Of a DNA stretch of 21,614 bases, positions 7,819-15,294 are shown one piece after another (within the stretch, counting starts at the first letter, position 1; each line of letters opens with the position of its first letter). Below the pieces are notes generated by a model. It saw only the letters and a list, made by a program, of their open reading frames with translations, searched no databases and was not told the origin of the DNA. The stretch covers positions 1 to 21,614 of the forward strand of contig CAMEUL010000002.1 of NCBI GenBank assembly GCA_945938205.1, in the 5' to 3' direction. The stretch comes from an uncultured Traorella sp. GTDB taxonomy: Bacteria > Bacillota_I > Bacilli_A > Erysipelotrichales > Erysipelotrichaceae. Made by a program: the position numbers and the translations under genes.

Positions 7819-7840
7819 TTCATAAGAACCAAGGCACTTT
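7807..7840. terminator. Hairpin between convergent ligase and surface-protein genes
   Basis: AAAGTGCCTTG (7807-7817) pairs perfectly with CAAGGCACTTT (7830-7840) across a 12-nt loop. The left arm covers the final ligase codons and most of its TGA stop. The T-tracts are short on both strands, so termination efficiency is uncertain, but the position between convergent genes supports a shared terminator. Confidence 0.6.
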
Positions 7841-7860
7841 ACTTATAAATTTGGTTTATA

Positions 7861-9360
7861 TTATCTGTGTTTGATTTTCCAATAAACCAGATAGCCAATC
7901 AGCAGAACAGCACTGGCAATTGTCAATATCACAGATATGATAATATATTGATTATCTCCTGTTTCAGGTGATGTTTGGATTGTAATTTCTTTAGCTTTCA
8001 CTGTTACTTGAATGATTATTTCAGTAGAGATAGCATTTGGATTGGTGACATCTTCTGGAACACTTACGATTCCTTTCACTGAGAAAACTTGTTGTTCTTT
8101 CTTACTTGGATCATAGGATCCAAGTAGATGATCCAAATCCCAAGTAACTTCTTCTTGTATTCCTTCAGGATTGAGTTCTGTTGTAATAAGTGTTTTATCT
8201 GGAAGAGGAAGGTCTTCAAGTTGAATGCCATTTTCAACAGTAATGCCATCTGGATTTTGAACAGAAAGAAGAATGTTAGTAAAAGAATTTGGAATACTGA
8301 TTTCAATAGGAAGTGATGCGTAATCCGTCATGCCTTCATCTGTAATTTTTTCTGCAATCAGATAAACATGATCACTTGAATTCAAACGAACTGGTAACAC
8401 AAATTCTAGAAAACCATTTTCATGGACTTCAGAAGTGATATTCTGATAATGCTGAATAGATGCATTTGATTCAGTATACTCTTTATCTGTAATCAATAAA
8501 GAAATTCTATTGGCTTGATTTATATTGCTGTCTGAATAAGAATATGGAACGTTTAAAAGGGTATTGCCATTCTGAAGATGTTTGGTAATCTGGCCTGAAA
8601 CTGAAAGATGCATACTTGAATCAAGTAGTGTCAACTCATAGATGTTTTCAGCAAGTCTTGTGGTGAATAGAATTGAAGAAGGATCAATCCTAAAAGCAGG
8701 ACTTACACCTAATTCAAATCCATAACCATATCCTCGATAATCATTATATCCAACTGAACTTAATTGATAATTATTTAGTAATGGACGATAAGCCGTTCTT
8801 AACCACCAATTAGAATCCGATTTATTTAAAAAGTTTTCATTATTCCCATATTTAGAAAAAACTTCTTTTGTACTGAGAAGATATATCTTTTCAGAAGAAG
8901 CATAATCTTTAAAGTTTGTTGCTTCCCAATCAGTTGAATGAATAAGTAAATCATATGTTTCTACTGGATGATTTGTTGTTAAGATTAGATTTCTTTCAAT
9001 AGTATTGAATACAGAATCTTTCGAATAGAAATTATTACCATTCAACCAGTTTCTTAAATCACTGGTTGACCAATTATTCAAGTCGTCAGTTCTATCATCA
9101 TTATTGAATGGAAGATTTGTTATCACTGTATCACAATCTAATAGAATTTCATTCTGATTTGATTTCAAAACACGAAATAACATTGGATCATTATTATATT
9201 GACCAAAGTATAATTTCTTGCCTGTTGAAGATTCCCATGTTTCTTCAGCAGTTAACTGAGAAGCACCCAAATGCTTGTTCTGTTCTTCTGCGGAAATAGG
9301 TAAAAAGAAACAAGATAAGCTTAATAGAAATGTAGTGATATAGAGTATTGTTATTTTCAT
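7861..9360 (-). CDS. Sortase-anchored DUF6273 surface protein with Ig-like domain
   Basis: A 499-residue exported protein. Residues 1-24 form a signal peptide (hydrophobic ITTFLLSLSCFFLPIS, cleavage likely after SA). Residues about 45-245 are a DUF6273 domain: KLYFGQYNNDPMLFRVLK, SDLRNWLN, STKEVFSKYG, SNWWLRTAY and GVSPAFRID are its usual landmarks. A bacterial Ig-like (Big_4-type) domain follows near 370-455, with VTWD and YDPSKKEQ. The C-terminus has SPETGD at 464-469, a 20-residue hydrophobic segment and the basic tail KIKHR, a complete sortase signal with Ser instead of Leu at the first position. It is probably covalently attached to peptidoglycan. Function is unknown; adhesion or polymer binding is only a guess. 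AAAGGGAAAA precedes the ATG, and a well-formed promoter lies upstream. Confidence 0.85.
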   Translation of the reverse strand: MKITILYITTFLLSLSCFFLPISAEEQNKHLGASQLTAEETWESSTGKKLYFGQYNNDPMLFRVLKSNQNEILLDCDTVITNLPFNNDDRTDDLNNWSTSDLRNWLNGNNFYSKDSVFNTIERNLILTTNHPVETYDLLIHSTDWEATNFKDYASSEKIYLLSTKEVFSKYGNNENFLNKSDSNWWLRTAYRPLLNNYQLSSVGYNDYRGYGYGFELGVSPAFRIDPSSILFTTRLAENIYELTLLDSSMHLSVSGQITKHLQNGNTLLNVPYSYSDSNINQANRISLLITDKEYTESNASIQHYQNITSEVHENGFLEFVLPVRLNSSDHVYLIAEKITDEGMTDYASLPIEISIPNSFTNILLSVQNPDGITVENGIQLEDLPLPDKTLITTELNPEGIQEEVTWDLDHLLGSYDPSKKEQQVFSVKGIVSVPEDVTNPNAISTEIIIQVTVKAKEITIQTSPETGDNQYIIISVILTIASAVLLIGYLVYWKIKHR

Positions 9361-9385
9361 ATGATTTTCCCTTTCTTATGATTAC

Positions 9386-9414
9386 ATCATACAAAAAACA
9401 CATACATTTGTCTA
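9386..9414 (-). promoter_or_regulatory. Promoter of the DUF6273 surface-protein gene
   Basis: On the minus strand TAGACA (9414-9409) and TATGAT (9391-9386) are separated by exactly 17 bp. Each matches five of six consensus bases. The -10 box is about 26 bp before the start codon. Confidence 0.7.
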
Positions 9415-9424
9415 TATCATATTT

Positions 9425-9448
9425 TAATAATGTATAATTACATTATCA
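9425..9448 (-). terminator. Weak AT-rich hairpin downstream of the polysaccharide operon
   Basis: In the minus-strand transcript TGATAATGTA, loop ATTA, TACATTATTA can form a ten-pair stem with one G-U. It is about 85 bases beyond the aminotransferase stop and just upstream of the surface-protein promoter. It lacks a proper U-tract and GC pairs, so termination is doubtful, but no better terminator is visible here. Confidence 0.3.
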
Positions 9449-9532
9449 CATTACTAAATTCTAGCAACTACTTAATTCTCTTATTACCTAACCTATTGCA
9501 ATATAATCAATCTTTAGTAAACACTCTAAGAA

Positions 9533-10657
9533 TTAGTCAAGAATCTTGTTATTTTTCATACTTAAAATTATTTTGCAAATATTATCAACACATTCTAAAT
9601 TCAAATCAGCATATAATGGCAAGGTTAATACCCTTTTACTAATATGTAAAGCTATTGGTGTTAAACTAGAATCAAACTGACCATGAAAACAGTCAAATGT
9701 ATTTGTTAATGGATAAAAGTATTTTCGTGCTACTATTCCTTCGCTAGCAAGACGTTCAAATACTTCATTTCTTGTTGAGCCGAATACTTTCTCATTAATA
9801 ATTATTGGAAAATATGAATAATTAGGTGTTACATCCTTTTGAATAGGATTTAATTGGATGCCTTCAACTCCCAGAAGATGGCTTCTATATCTTTCAACTA
9901 CTTGCTTTCTTTTGTTTATTTCCTCATCTATATGTTTTAAATTACATAATCCCATGGCAGCACAAAACTCATTCATTTTAGCATTTGCACCTACACCATC
10001 AACAGTTTCCTGATCTTTTATCCCAAAATTTTTCAAACGATATAAAGCTTTTCCAAAATCTAAATCTTTATAGCAAACTGCTCCTCCTTCAATTGTATTA
10101 AATACTTTAGTGGCATGGAAGCTAAAGCAAGAAGCATCACCATATGATCCAATACAATTATTCTTATATCGAACACCAAATGTATGAGCAGCATCATAAA
10201 TAACCTTTAAACCATATTTTTTAGCAATACGTTCAATTTCTTCCACATTACAAATGTTTCCATAAACGTGAACAGGAATAATTGCACAGGTTTTATCTGT
10301 GATTAGTGCTTCAATTTTAGATGTATCAATTGTAAAGTCAATCGGATTTATGTCACAAAATACAGGTGTCAAACCATTTCTAACTATTGCATGAGTCGTT
10401 GAAGCAAAAGTAAAAGGAGTAGTAATCACTTCTCCTTTCAGATTCATTGCTTGCATTGATAGTTCAAGTGCCATGTGACCATTAGTCAACAATTCAATAT
10501 TTTCTATTCCTAAATACTCTCTTAACTCTTCTTGCAGTTTTTTGTGCTTGCTGCCCATATTTGTTAACCAATGAGTTTCCCAAATATCGCTAATTTCTTC
10601 AATATACTCTTCTAGTTGAGGCATTGAAGAACGAGTAACTAATACTTTTTCTTTCAT
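9533..10657 (-). CDS. DegT/DnrJ/EryC1/StrS family sugar aminotransferase
   Basis: A 374-residue PLP-dependent aminotransferase, the normal family length. It transfers an amino group (usually from glutamate) to a nucleotide-linked keto sugar. Visible landmarks are WLTNMGSK near 30, the PLP-ring-stacking region TTPFTFAST, Asp155 in YDAAHTFG, which should bind the pyridine nitrogen, and Lys184 in SFHATK, the PLP Schiff-base lysine. A KYFYPLTN segment near the C-terminus also fits. The exact sugar (for example a 3- or 4-amino-dideoxyhexose) cannot be deduced. No good Shine-Dalgarno sequence is seen before the ATG. It is the last gene of the polysaccharide locus, separated from the SDR pseudogene by 395 bp of apparent non-coding DNA, so it may be transcribed from elsewhere or by readthrough. 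Confidence 0.92.
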   Translation of the reverse strand: MKEKVLVTRSSMPQLEEYIEEISDIWETHWLTNMGSKHKKLQEELREYLGIENIELLTNGHMALELSMQAMNLKGEVITTPFTFASTTHAIVRNGLTPVFCDINPIDFTIDTSKIEALITDKTCAIIPVHVYGNICNVEEIERIAKKYGLKVIYDAAHTFGVRYKNNCIGSYGDASCFSFHATKVFNTIEGGAVCYKDLDFGKALYRLKNFGIKDQETVDGVGANAKMNEFCAAMGLCNLKHIDEEINKRKQVVERYRSHLLGVEGIQLNPIQKDVTPNYSYFPIIINEKVFGSTRNEVFERLASEGIVARKYFYPLTNTFDCFHGQFDSSLTPIALHISKRVLTLPLYADLNLECVDNICKIILSMKNNKILD

Positions 10658-11052
10658 ATCATTTTGTTGAATAATTACGTACCTTGAAGATAGTAATCTT
10701 CACTTTCCTTTCTAGCCATCTATAGTTATAATAGTTGCTTGCTTTCTTTTTAAACACCTTCTAGTTTAACTACTAAAAAAAGATAATTGCCACTTTTTTA
10801 TTTGAATGTATCTTTCCCATTTATACATCTTCTGGTATAAGTACAGATCACCTTCGAGTAAATACTAAAGTTGATTTGAAAAGTTAATTCATTAATGTTA
10901 AACTTAGAAGTTACCAAAAGTATTCTCCTGCTGAGATGACTAAACAGCATGATGATATCTAACTATAGTTATGTTCAATTCTTAATTGCAATCTCATATT
11001 CATAAAATACGCAGAATCATTATCGATTTTGAATCAAGTTTCCATTATGCCT
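10658..11052. other. 395-bp non-coding stretch, possible remnant DNA
   Basis: No convincing gene is present on either strand. A short plus-strand open stretch (10888-10962) reads FINVKLRSYQKYSPAEMTKQ and ends soon after. It lies between stops, lacks a start site and could be a fragment of a transposase or other lost gene, but I do not recognise the family. A 10-bp direct repeat CTATAGTTAT occurs at 10720-10729 and 10963-10972, which in such AT-rich DNA may be chance. No clear promoter for the aminotransferase gene was found. Confidence 0.45.
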
Positions 11053-12007
11053 TTAATAGATTTCATGGGATTCCATCGCTTTTTTAAAATCTTTAAGCAT
11101 TTTTATATAATCATATTGTGGTGAATAACTTAATTCAATTTTTGCTGGTTCAATATCCATTATATATTGAGGAGCATTTGGTAGATCAGGTCTAAAAATA
11201 ATCTTAGATGTTTTATTGCTACCTGAAAAAACGTCAATAATACCTTGTATCTGATTTAGTAGAGAAGTACCTATGCCAGTACCAACATTATAGTAGCCTT
11301 CATTTCTATCAACGAATAGTGCTTTATATAACATTTGACAAAAATCTTTTACATATACCATGTCTTTCAATCTTGTTGGATCTCCCCAAACTTCAATATC
11401 TTCTCCAGCGATTGCCTTATCTATTAAAGTTCGATAACCTATTTTATGTTTTATTCCATCTACATAATAATAATCAATAGGTGACCACAAATAAATTGTA
11501 GGCAAACGGAAAATAAAACGCTTAATACCATACATTTTGTGATAATTTTTTACTCATCACATAAATAGTATGGTCAGTAGTAAAACTAAATTTTCTTTCC
11601 ATGTTAACTCTTAATAAAGGATTCTCTTCAGCGTGATCTTTAATATCTCCAAAACTTTGAGCATAAAGGATACGATCTACATTGTTTTCTTTGCAAAACT
11701 CCAGTATATTTAATGTACCAGTTATATTAACATCAATATATTTATATGGATCATATCCTTTCATTCTCGCTGGCATTGCTCCAGCCAAATCTACAACGGC
11801 ATAAATGTCAGAAGGTAAATTTATGAAGTCTGTTTTTTTTGTTATGTCGACTTGATAATACTCAACCTTTTTATTTTCAAAATAATCTGTTTTTCTCGAT
11901 CCTGAAGCGATAATCTCATATTCATTATTCTTATTATGCTCTAATAAATAATTAATAAAATACTTTCCAGTATCTCCACTAGCACCAAAAACTAAAATTT
12001 TTTTCAT
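11053..12007 (-). pseudogene. NAD-dependent epimerase/dehydratase (extended SDR), frameshifted
   Basis: The gene's own start is the ATG at 12007, preceded by AAGGAG with five bases spacing, giving MKKILVFGASGDTGKYFIN with a Rossmann GASGDTG motif. DLAGAMPARMKGYDPYKY, VNITGTLNILEFC and the catalytic YVMSK (Tyr codon 11563-11561) follow. The frame then ends at TAA 11522, while the rest of the protein continues in another frame from about 11541 as HKMYGIKRFIFRLPTIYLW to the stop at 11053. The spacing between YVMSK and YGIKRF is about five or six residues shorter than usual in extended SDRs, so an out-of-frame deletion rather than a one-base slip is likely. The normal product would modify a nucleotide sugar or related metabolite for the glycan. 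As it stands it should be inactive. Confidence 0.75.
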
Positions 12008-12724
12008 TTTTACTCCTTTTTTTTTCGATATAATCGAAAAATCATTTAACATTTTTTTACACTCTTCCTTTGAATTAAACATTAAAACATCAATGATAGA
12101 TAGTCCCTCAATGAATTCATTTTTATATTGCTTGTATTCACGTAAATCACTTTTGATGAAATTTAGTTTAATATTGTTGCGGTCAAATTCTGCAAAGGAA
12201 TACAGTTCTTGTCCACCAATAGCATTATAATATTCTGATGCCCCCATTAATCTACATATATCTATAACTTTATTTTGTCCTCTTAACTCATTATTCTTTT
12301 TTAATTCAGAAGAGAGTATAAAAGTAGTATTTATATCTAAGTATTCTGCTATTACTTTTATTGAATCTGCTAAATAAAGCGCCAAGTTTTTCTGATTGTT
12401 TTTTAAAATTTTTTCAAGTAAAGGATATACACTATCAAAATATGGAGCTTTGCAATAACAATTCTGTAACATACGTAGATTTTTATTTGTCAATGCATTA
12501 TTTTGGTTCACTTCTATTTCATTAATCAATTTATTAGGGCTTGCACCTAATATAGGCAAATTAAAATATACTGCTTCTCCATTATTTAGAATTCGGTTAC
12601 GATTTATCCAACCACCTTTGATATAGTTAACATCATCATAAATAACATATTTATCAACAATATTCATCAATTGCCAATATCCTAAGTAAGGAAAAAAATA
12701 TGGTTGCATTATTCCTAATTTCAT
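11522..12724 (-). CDS. WbqC family protein, fused in frame to the truncated SDR
   Basis: Residues 1 to about 233 are a complete WbqC-family protein: MKLGIMQPYFFPYLGYWQLM, VIYDDVNYIKGGWINRNRIL, YFNLPILGASPNKLI, YYNAIGGQELY and IDVLMFNSKEEC are typical. WbqC proteins occur in polysaccharide clusters, often with sugar aminotransferases, and are suspected acyltransferase or transaminase partners; the activity is not proven. Normal members end at about 230-240 residues. Here the frame continues through Lys234-236 (an A9 tract), Gly-Val-Lys and into the start Met of the SDR, so the open frame is 400 codons. With eight As the frame would end after Lys-Lys-Lys-Glu at a TAA two bases before the SDR ATG. 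I therefore think the fusion is secondary. The start ATG overlaps the flippase stop as ATGA. Regulation is with the operon. Confidence 0.8.
   Translation of the reverse strand: MKLGIMQPYFFPYLGYWQLMNIVDKYVIYDDVNYIKGGWINRNRILNNGEAVYFNLPILGASPNKLINEIEVNQNNALTNKNLRMLQNCYCKAPYFDSVYPLLEKILKNNQKNLALYLADSIKVIAEYLDINTTFILSSELKKNNELRGQNKVIDICRLMGASEYYNAIGGQELYSFAEFDRNNIKLNFIKSDLREYKQYKNEFIEGLSIIDVLMFNSKEECKKMLNDFSIISKKKGVKMKKILVFGASGDTGKYFINYLLEHNKNNEYEIIASGSRKTDYFENKKVEYYQVDITKKTDFINLPSDIYAVVDLAGAMPARMKGYDPYKYIDVNITGTLNILEFCKENNVDRILYAQSFGDIKDHAEENPLLRVNMERKFSFTTDHTIYVMSKKLSQNVWY
12017..12025 (-). repeat. A9 homopolymer tract at the WbqC/SDR junction
   Basis: Nine As on the minus strand (nine Ts on plus) run directly into GGAG, so the last As also form the AAGGAG ribosome binding site of the SDR gene. 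Length change by one base decides whether WbqC stops at the TAA at 12012-12010 (A8) or reads into the SDR (A9). Confidence 0.8.
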
Positions 12725-14244
12725 TTTAGATTTCTCCTTTCTTTAATGAATGATATAACGTTTTTGAATTCACTATTATTTAAATTCATGACTACCAATA
12801 ATAAATTGGTAAATATGAGTGTTATAAAGAGTTGTAAAAATAAGTTAATCCAATTTATTTCTTTGATCAAAGAACATAATGCAAGATTTAAAACAATACA
12901 AATAATTGCCTTTACGCTTGATAAAAACATTGAAATAACAAAATGCTTTAACTCTAAAATCCCATTAAATAAATATTTTTTCACAATGTATATATTGCCT
13001 GGTAGATAAACAATCAAAGAACTTACAATAGATGAAATGAGAACACCATGTAAGCCAATAATTTGTATTAAATAAATATTTAAAACTAAGTTAACGATCG
13101 CTGCTATTATTGGTATAAATTTTCCTTGCCATAATATACCAGCTGCTTCTTGATAAACTGCCATAATAGAATATAATCGGCCACTATAGAAATAAATAAC
13201 AAGCAAAACCACAATAGAAAAATCTAGAACATTACTTGCTCCACCCCAAAGAAATTCAAATGGTTGGAACAAAACCATACAACAGCTACAACAAACAACT
13301 ACTAACCACATATAAACAAATTGTATATTATTAAATACTTTCCAACTGTATTGCTTTGTTTCTGTCGCAATAATATTTCCAATAATTGGTCGAATAGTAT
13401 TATGAATAGTAGCAAATATAGAAATTAATGTAGTGATTATATAATAGTAATTACAATATGTTCCTAATATACTTAATCCTAAAAAAGCAGAGATTACAAT
13501 GTTATCAACAGATAAATATACGGTTGATCCAATCTTTGAGAAGAAAGCACCAATGGAACTCTTAACAACTGCGAACAATTCTTCTTTTTCAATGCTTCCT
13601 TCACATTTATATTCTGGATATTTTTTGCTTGTTATGTATGAGTATATAATATTACTAACAATTGTCATTAAAGGCAGTACAATTACATATAGATAGTAAT
13701 TACTAAAGAAAAGCAACAACACAATTTGTAATACTGATTGTAAAACAGAAACAATTGTTGCAATATTCATTTCTATATCATAACGTTGATGAGCAGATAA
13801 TAGAATTCTTTTATAACCAAATAAAAAATAACTAACAGCTGTGTTGAAAACATAGATGAAATAAAGGATATATATATTAATATTTGAGGGATATGATCCT
13901 TCAATTAAATTAGGAATAAAAGGGATTAGTAAAATTGATAAGAGAATTATGAACGACCCAGTAAATCTATATACTGTTCGATAAAAACTCAATAATGCAT
14001 TTATACGTTCAGTATCATGCTTAGCAATTGGTTTATAAAGTAAATATGAGATAGCCATTGAAAAGCCTAACTCACTTAAATTCAACATTTGTATAACAGA
14101 AGAAAGTAATGATCCTAATCCAAGATAATCATTTCCTAATTTATATATTATGATCGTTCTAGATGCAAAGGGAAGTAAATAATTCAATAGATTATTAATT
14201 ATACCCATCTTTATTCCATTTTTAGCATTTCCTAATCTATTCAT
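12721..14244 (-). CDS. wzx: Wzx-like polysaccharide flippase (MOP superfamily)
   Basis: About 507 residues with many hydrophobic segments spread over the whole length, as expected for a 12-14 helix flippase that moves undecaprenyl-linked repeat units across the membrane. The N-terminal region NNLLNYLLPFASRTIIIYKL and GLGSLLSSVIQMLNLSELGF is typical of polysaccharide biosynthesis family proteins. The frame is open up to 14319, but the extra 25 residues would overlap the upstream glycosyltransferase by 83 bp and are not hydrophobic. The ATG at 14244 (MNRLGNAKNG) overlaps its stop by only eight bases and has GGAGA upstream, so it is chosen. The TGA stop overlaps the WbqC ATG (ATGA). Residues are rich in Ile, Asn and Lys, reflecting the low GC of the locus. 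The exact substrate is unknown. Confidence 0.88.
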   Translation of the reverse strand: MNRLGNAKNGIKMGIINNLLNYLLPFASRTIIIYKLGNDYLGLGSLLSSVIQMLNLSELGFSMAISYLLYKPIAKHDTERINALLSFYRTVYRFTGSFIILLSILLIPFIPNLIEGSYPSNINIYILYFIYVFNTAVSYFLFGYKRILLSAHQRYDIEMNIATIVSVLQSVLQIVLLLFFSNYYLYVIVLPLMTIVSNIIYSYITSKKYPEYKCEGSIEKEELFAVVKSSIGAFFSKIGSTVYLSVDNIVISAFLGLSILGTYCNYYYIITTLISIFATIHNTIRPIIGNIIATETKQYSWKVFNNIQFVYMWLVVVCCSCCMVLFQPFEFLWGGASNVLDFSIVVLLVIYFYSGRLYSIMAVYQEAAGILWQGKFIPIIAAIVNLVLNIYLIQIIGLHGVLISSIVSSLIVYLPGNIYIVKKYLFNGILELKHFVISMFLSSVKAIICIVLNLALCSLIKEINWINLFLQLFITLIFTNLLLVVMNLNNSEFKNVISFIKERRNLK

Positions 14245-15265
14245 GTTTGAGAATTCTCCAAAGTTTATTTGTAATTCTAATTGCTTGAGTTCTATCAAAT
14301 GAACAGCAGCATAAAACAAGATATTTAATAATTGCGCTAATTATACTTTTCTTTGAAATTAATGGTTTTAAATAATCATTTCCCTTTTTATAATTGCACA
14401 ACAGAAAATTTATTTTATTATTTTGTTCATAATCGAAAAAAACTGATTCGTCTAGAATCCATTTTTCTTTAGGGTTTAAACTTTGCTTAGGCATATTAAC
14501 ACCGCTTCCATCGTTACCCCAAGTCCTTGATTTTGGATCACTAGGAACTATACATATCTTGTTTGATAAATGCATGTAAATTGATCTAGTTGTATCACAT
14601 ATTTTTATATTTCCATCTATATCCCAAAATAAGCCATCATTTTTCATTACAATGCCAGATATATAGTTTGAAAACAAACAACTATTTTTTTTATAAAGAC
14701 TAATCACTGATTTAATTCTCAAATTATTTTCAGATATAAGCGTATTATTAATATTTGATATTAATTGCTCTTCTTTTACAAACCATGATCCAAAACCATA
14801 ACTCGGAAATAGTTTAGATGCAACAATGTTGTGACCATCAGTTTCCCAATTTGTATCTTTGAATCCACAAATAGCTATAACGTTTTCATCATTCTCAAAT
14901 TTTTCTAGTCCTTTATTAATATACTCCAAAAAATTAGGAGAAAATTCGTTATCATCTTCTGAAAAAATATAAGTATCATAATTCATTTTAAGTAACTCTT
15001 TTAAGAATTTAGTATTCTCATAAGGGCCTAAATTATGATCATGAAAATATATATTAACTTTCTTGAACTCTGGAAAATCTTGGTTTAGATATTTCTTTAT
15101 TTCATTATATCCATCTAAATATTTTTCATTTGGTGGATAATCAACAGATATATATATATTGGTGTATTTTGCATATTCATTTTTTGCTAATGAAGAGATG
15201 CATCTTTTCAAATGGTCAATTCTGTTTAAAGTTGGAATTGCTACTGGAGCATAAGCATTTTTCAT
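14237..15265 (-). CDS. Glycosyltransferase, GT2-like GT-A fold
   Basis: A 342-residue protein beginning with APVAIPTLNRIDHLKRCISS, the N-terminal nucleotide-binding strand of GT-A transferases, followed by ISVDYPPN and HDHNLGPYEN. The acidic SEDDNEFSP at 102-110 is the likely DxD-type metal and nucleotide-sugar site. YGFGSWFVKEEQL and a WDIDGNIKIC region may line the acceptor site. It resembles a GT-A sugar transferase of capsule clusters; donor and acceptor cannot be told. A short hydrophobic stretch ISAIIKYLVLCCC near the C-terminus may touch the membrane. A near-perfect GAGGAGGT precedes the ATG. It is co-transcribed with the epimerase upstream (29 bp gap) and overlaps the flippase start by eight bases. 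Confidence 0.82.
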   Translation of the reverse strand: MKNAYAPVAIPTLNRIDHLKRCISSLAKNEYAKYTNIYISVDYPPNEKYLDGYNEIKKYLNQDFPEFKKVNIYFHDHNLGPYENTKFLKELLKMNYDTYIFSEDDNEFSPNFLEYINKGLEKFENDENVIAICGFKDTNWETDGHNIVASKLFPSYGFGSWFVKEEQLISNINNTLISENNLRIKSVISLYKKNSCLFSNYISGIVMKNDGLFWDIDGNIKICDTTRSIYMHLSNKICIVPSDPKSRTWGNDGSGVNMPKQSLNPKEKWILDESVFFDYEQNNKINFLLCNYKKGNDYLKPLISKKSIISAIIKYLVLCCCSFDRTQAIRITNKLWRILKHE

Positions 15266-15294
15266 ACATGTACCTCCTCAATACAAATCAATAA

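Noticed and set aside
9430..9642. Plus-strand 70-codon open frame opposite the aminotransferase end
   Set aside because: Overlaps the strongly supported aminotransferase gene, with no ribosome binding site and low-complexity Leu/Asn/Tyr content.
10888..10962. Call of a transposase remnant
   Set aside because: Only about 24 residues are open, no catalytic residues or terminal inverted repeats are visible, so the family cannot be supported.
12746..13009. Plus-strand 87-codon open frame inside the flippase gene
   Set aside because: Antisense shadow of an AT-rich membrane protein gene; no start signals and no recognisable sequence.
14245..14319. N-terminal extension of the flippase to 14319
   Set aside because: It would overlap the upstream glycosyltransferase by 83 bp and adds a non-membrane sequence; the ATG at 14244 has better spacing and a ribosome binding site.
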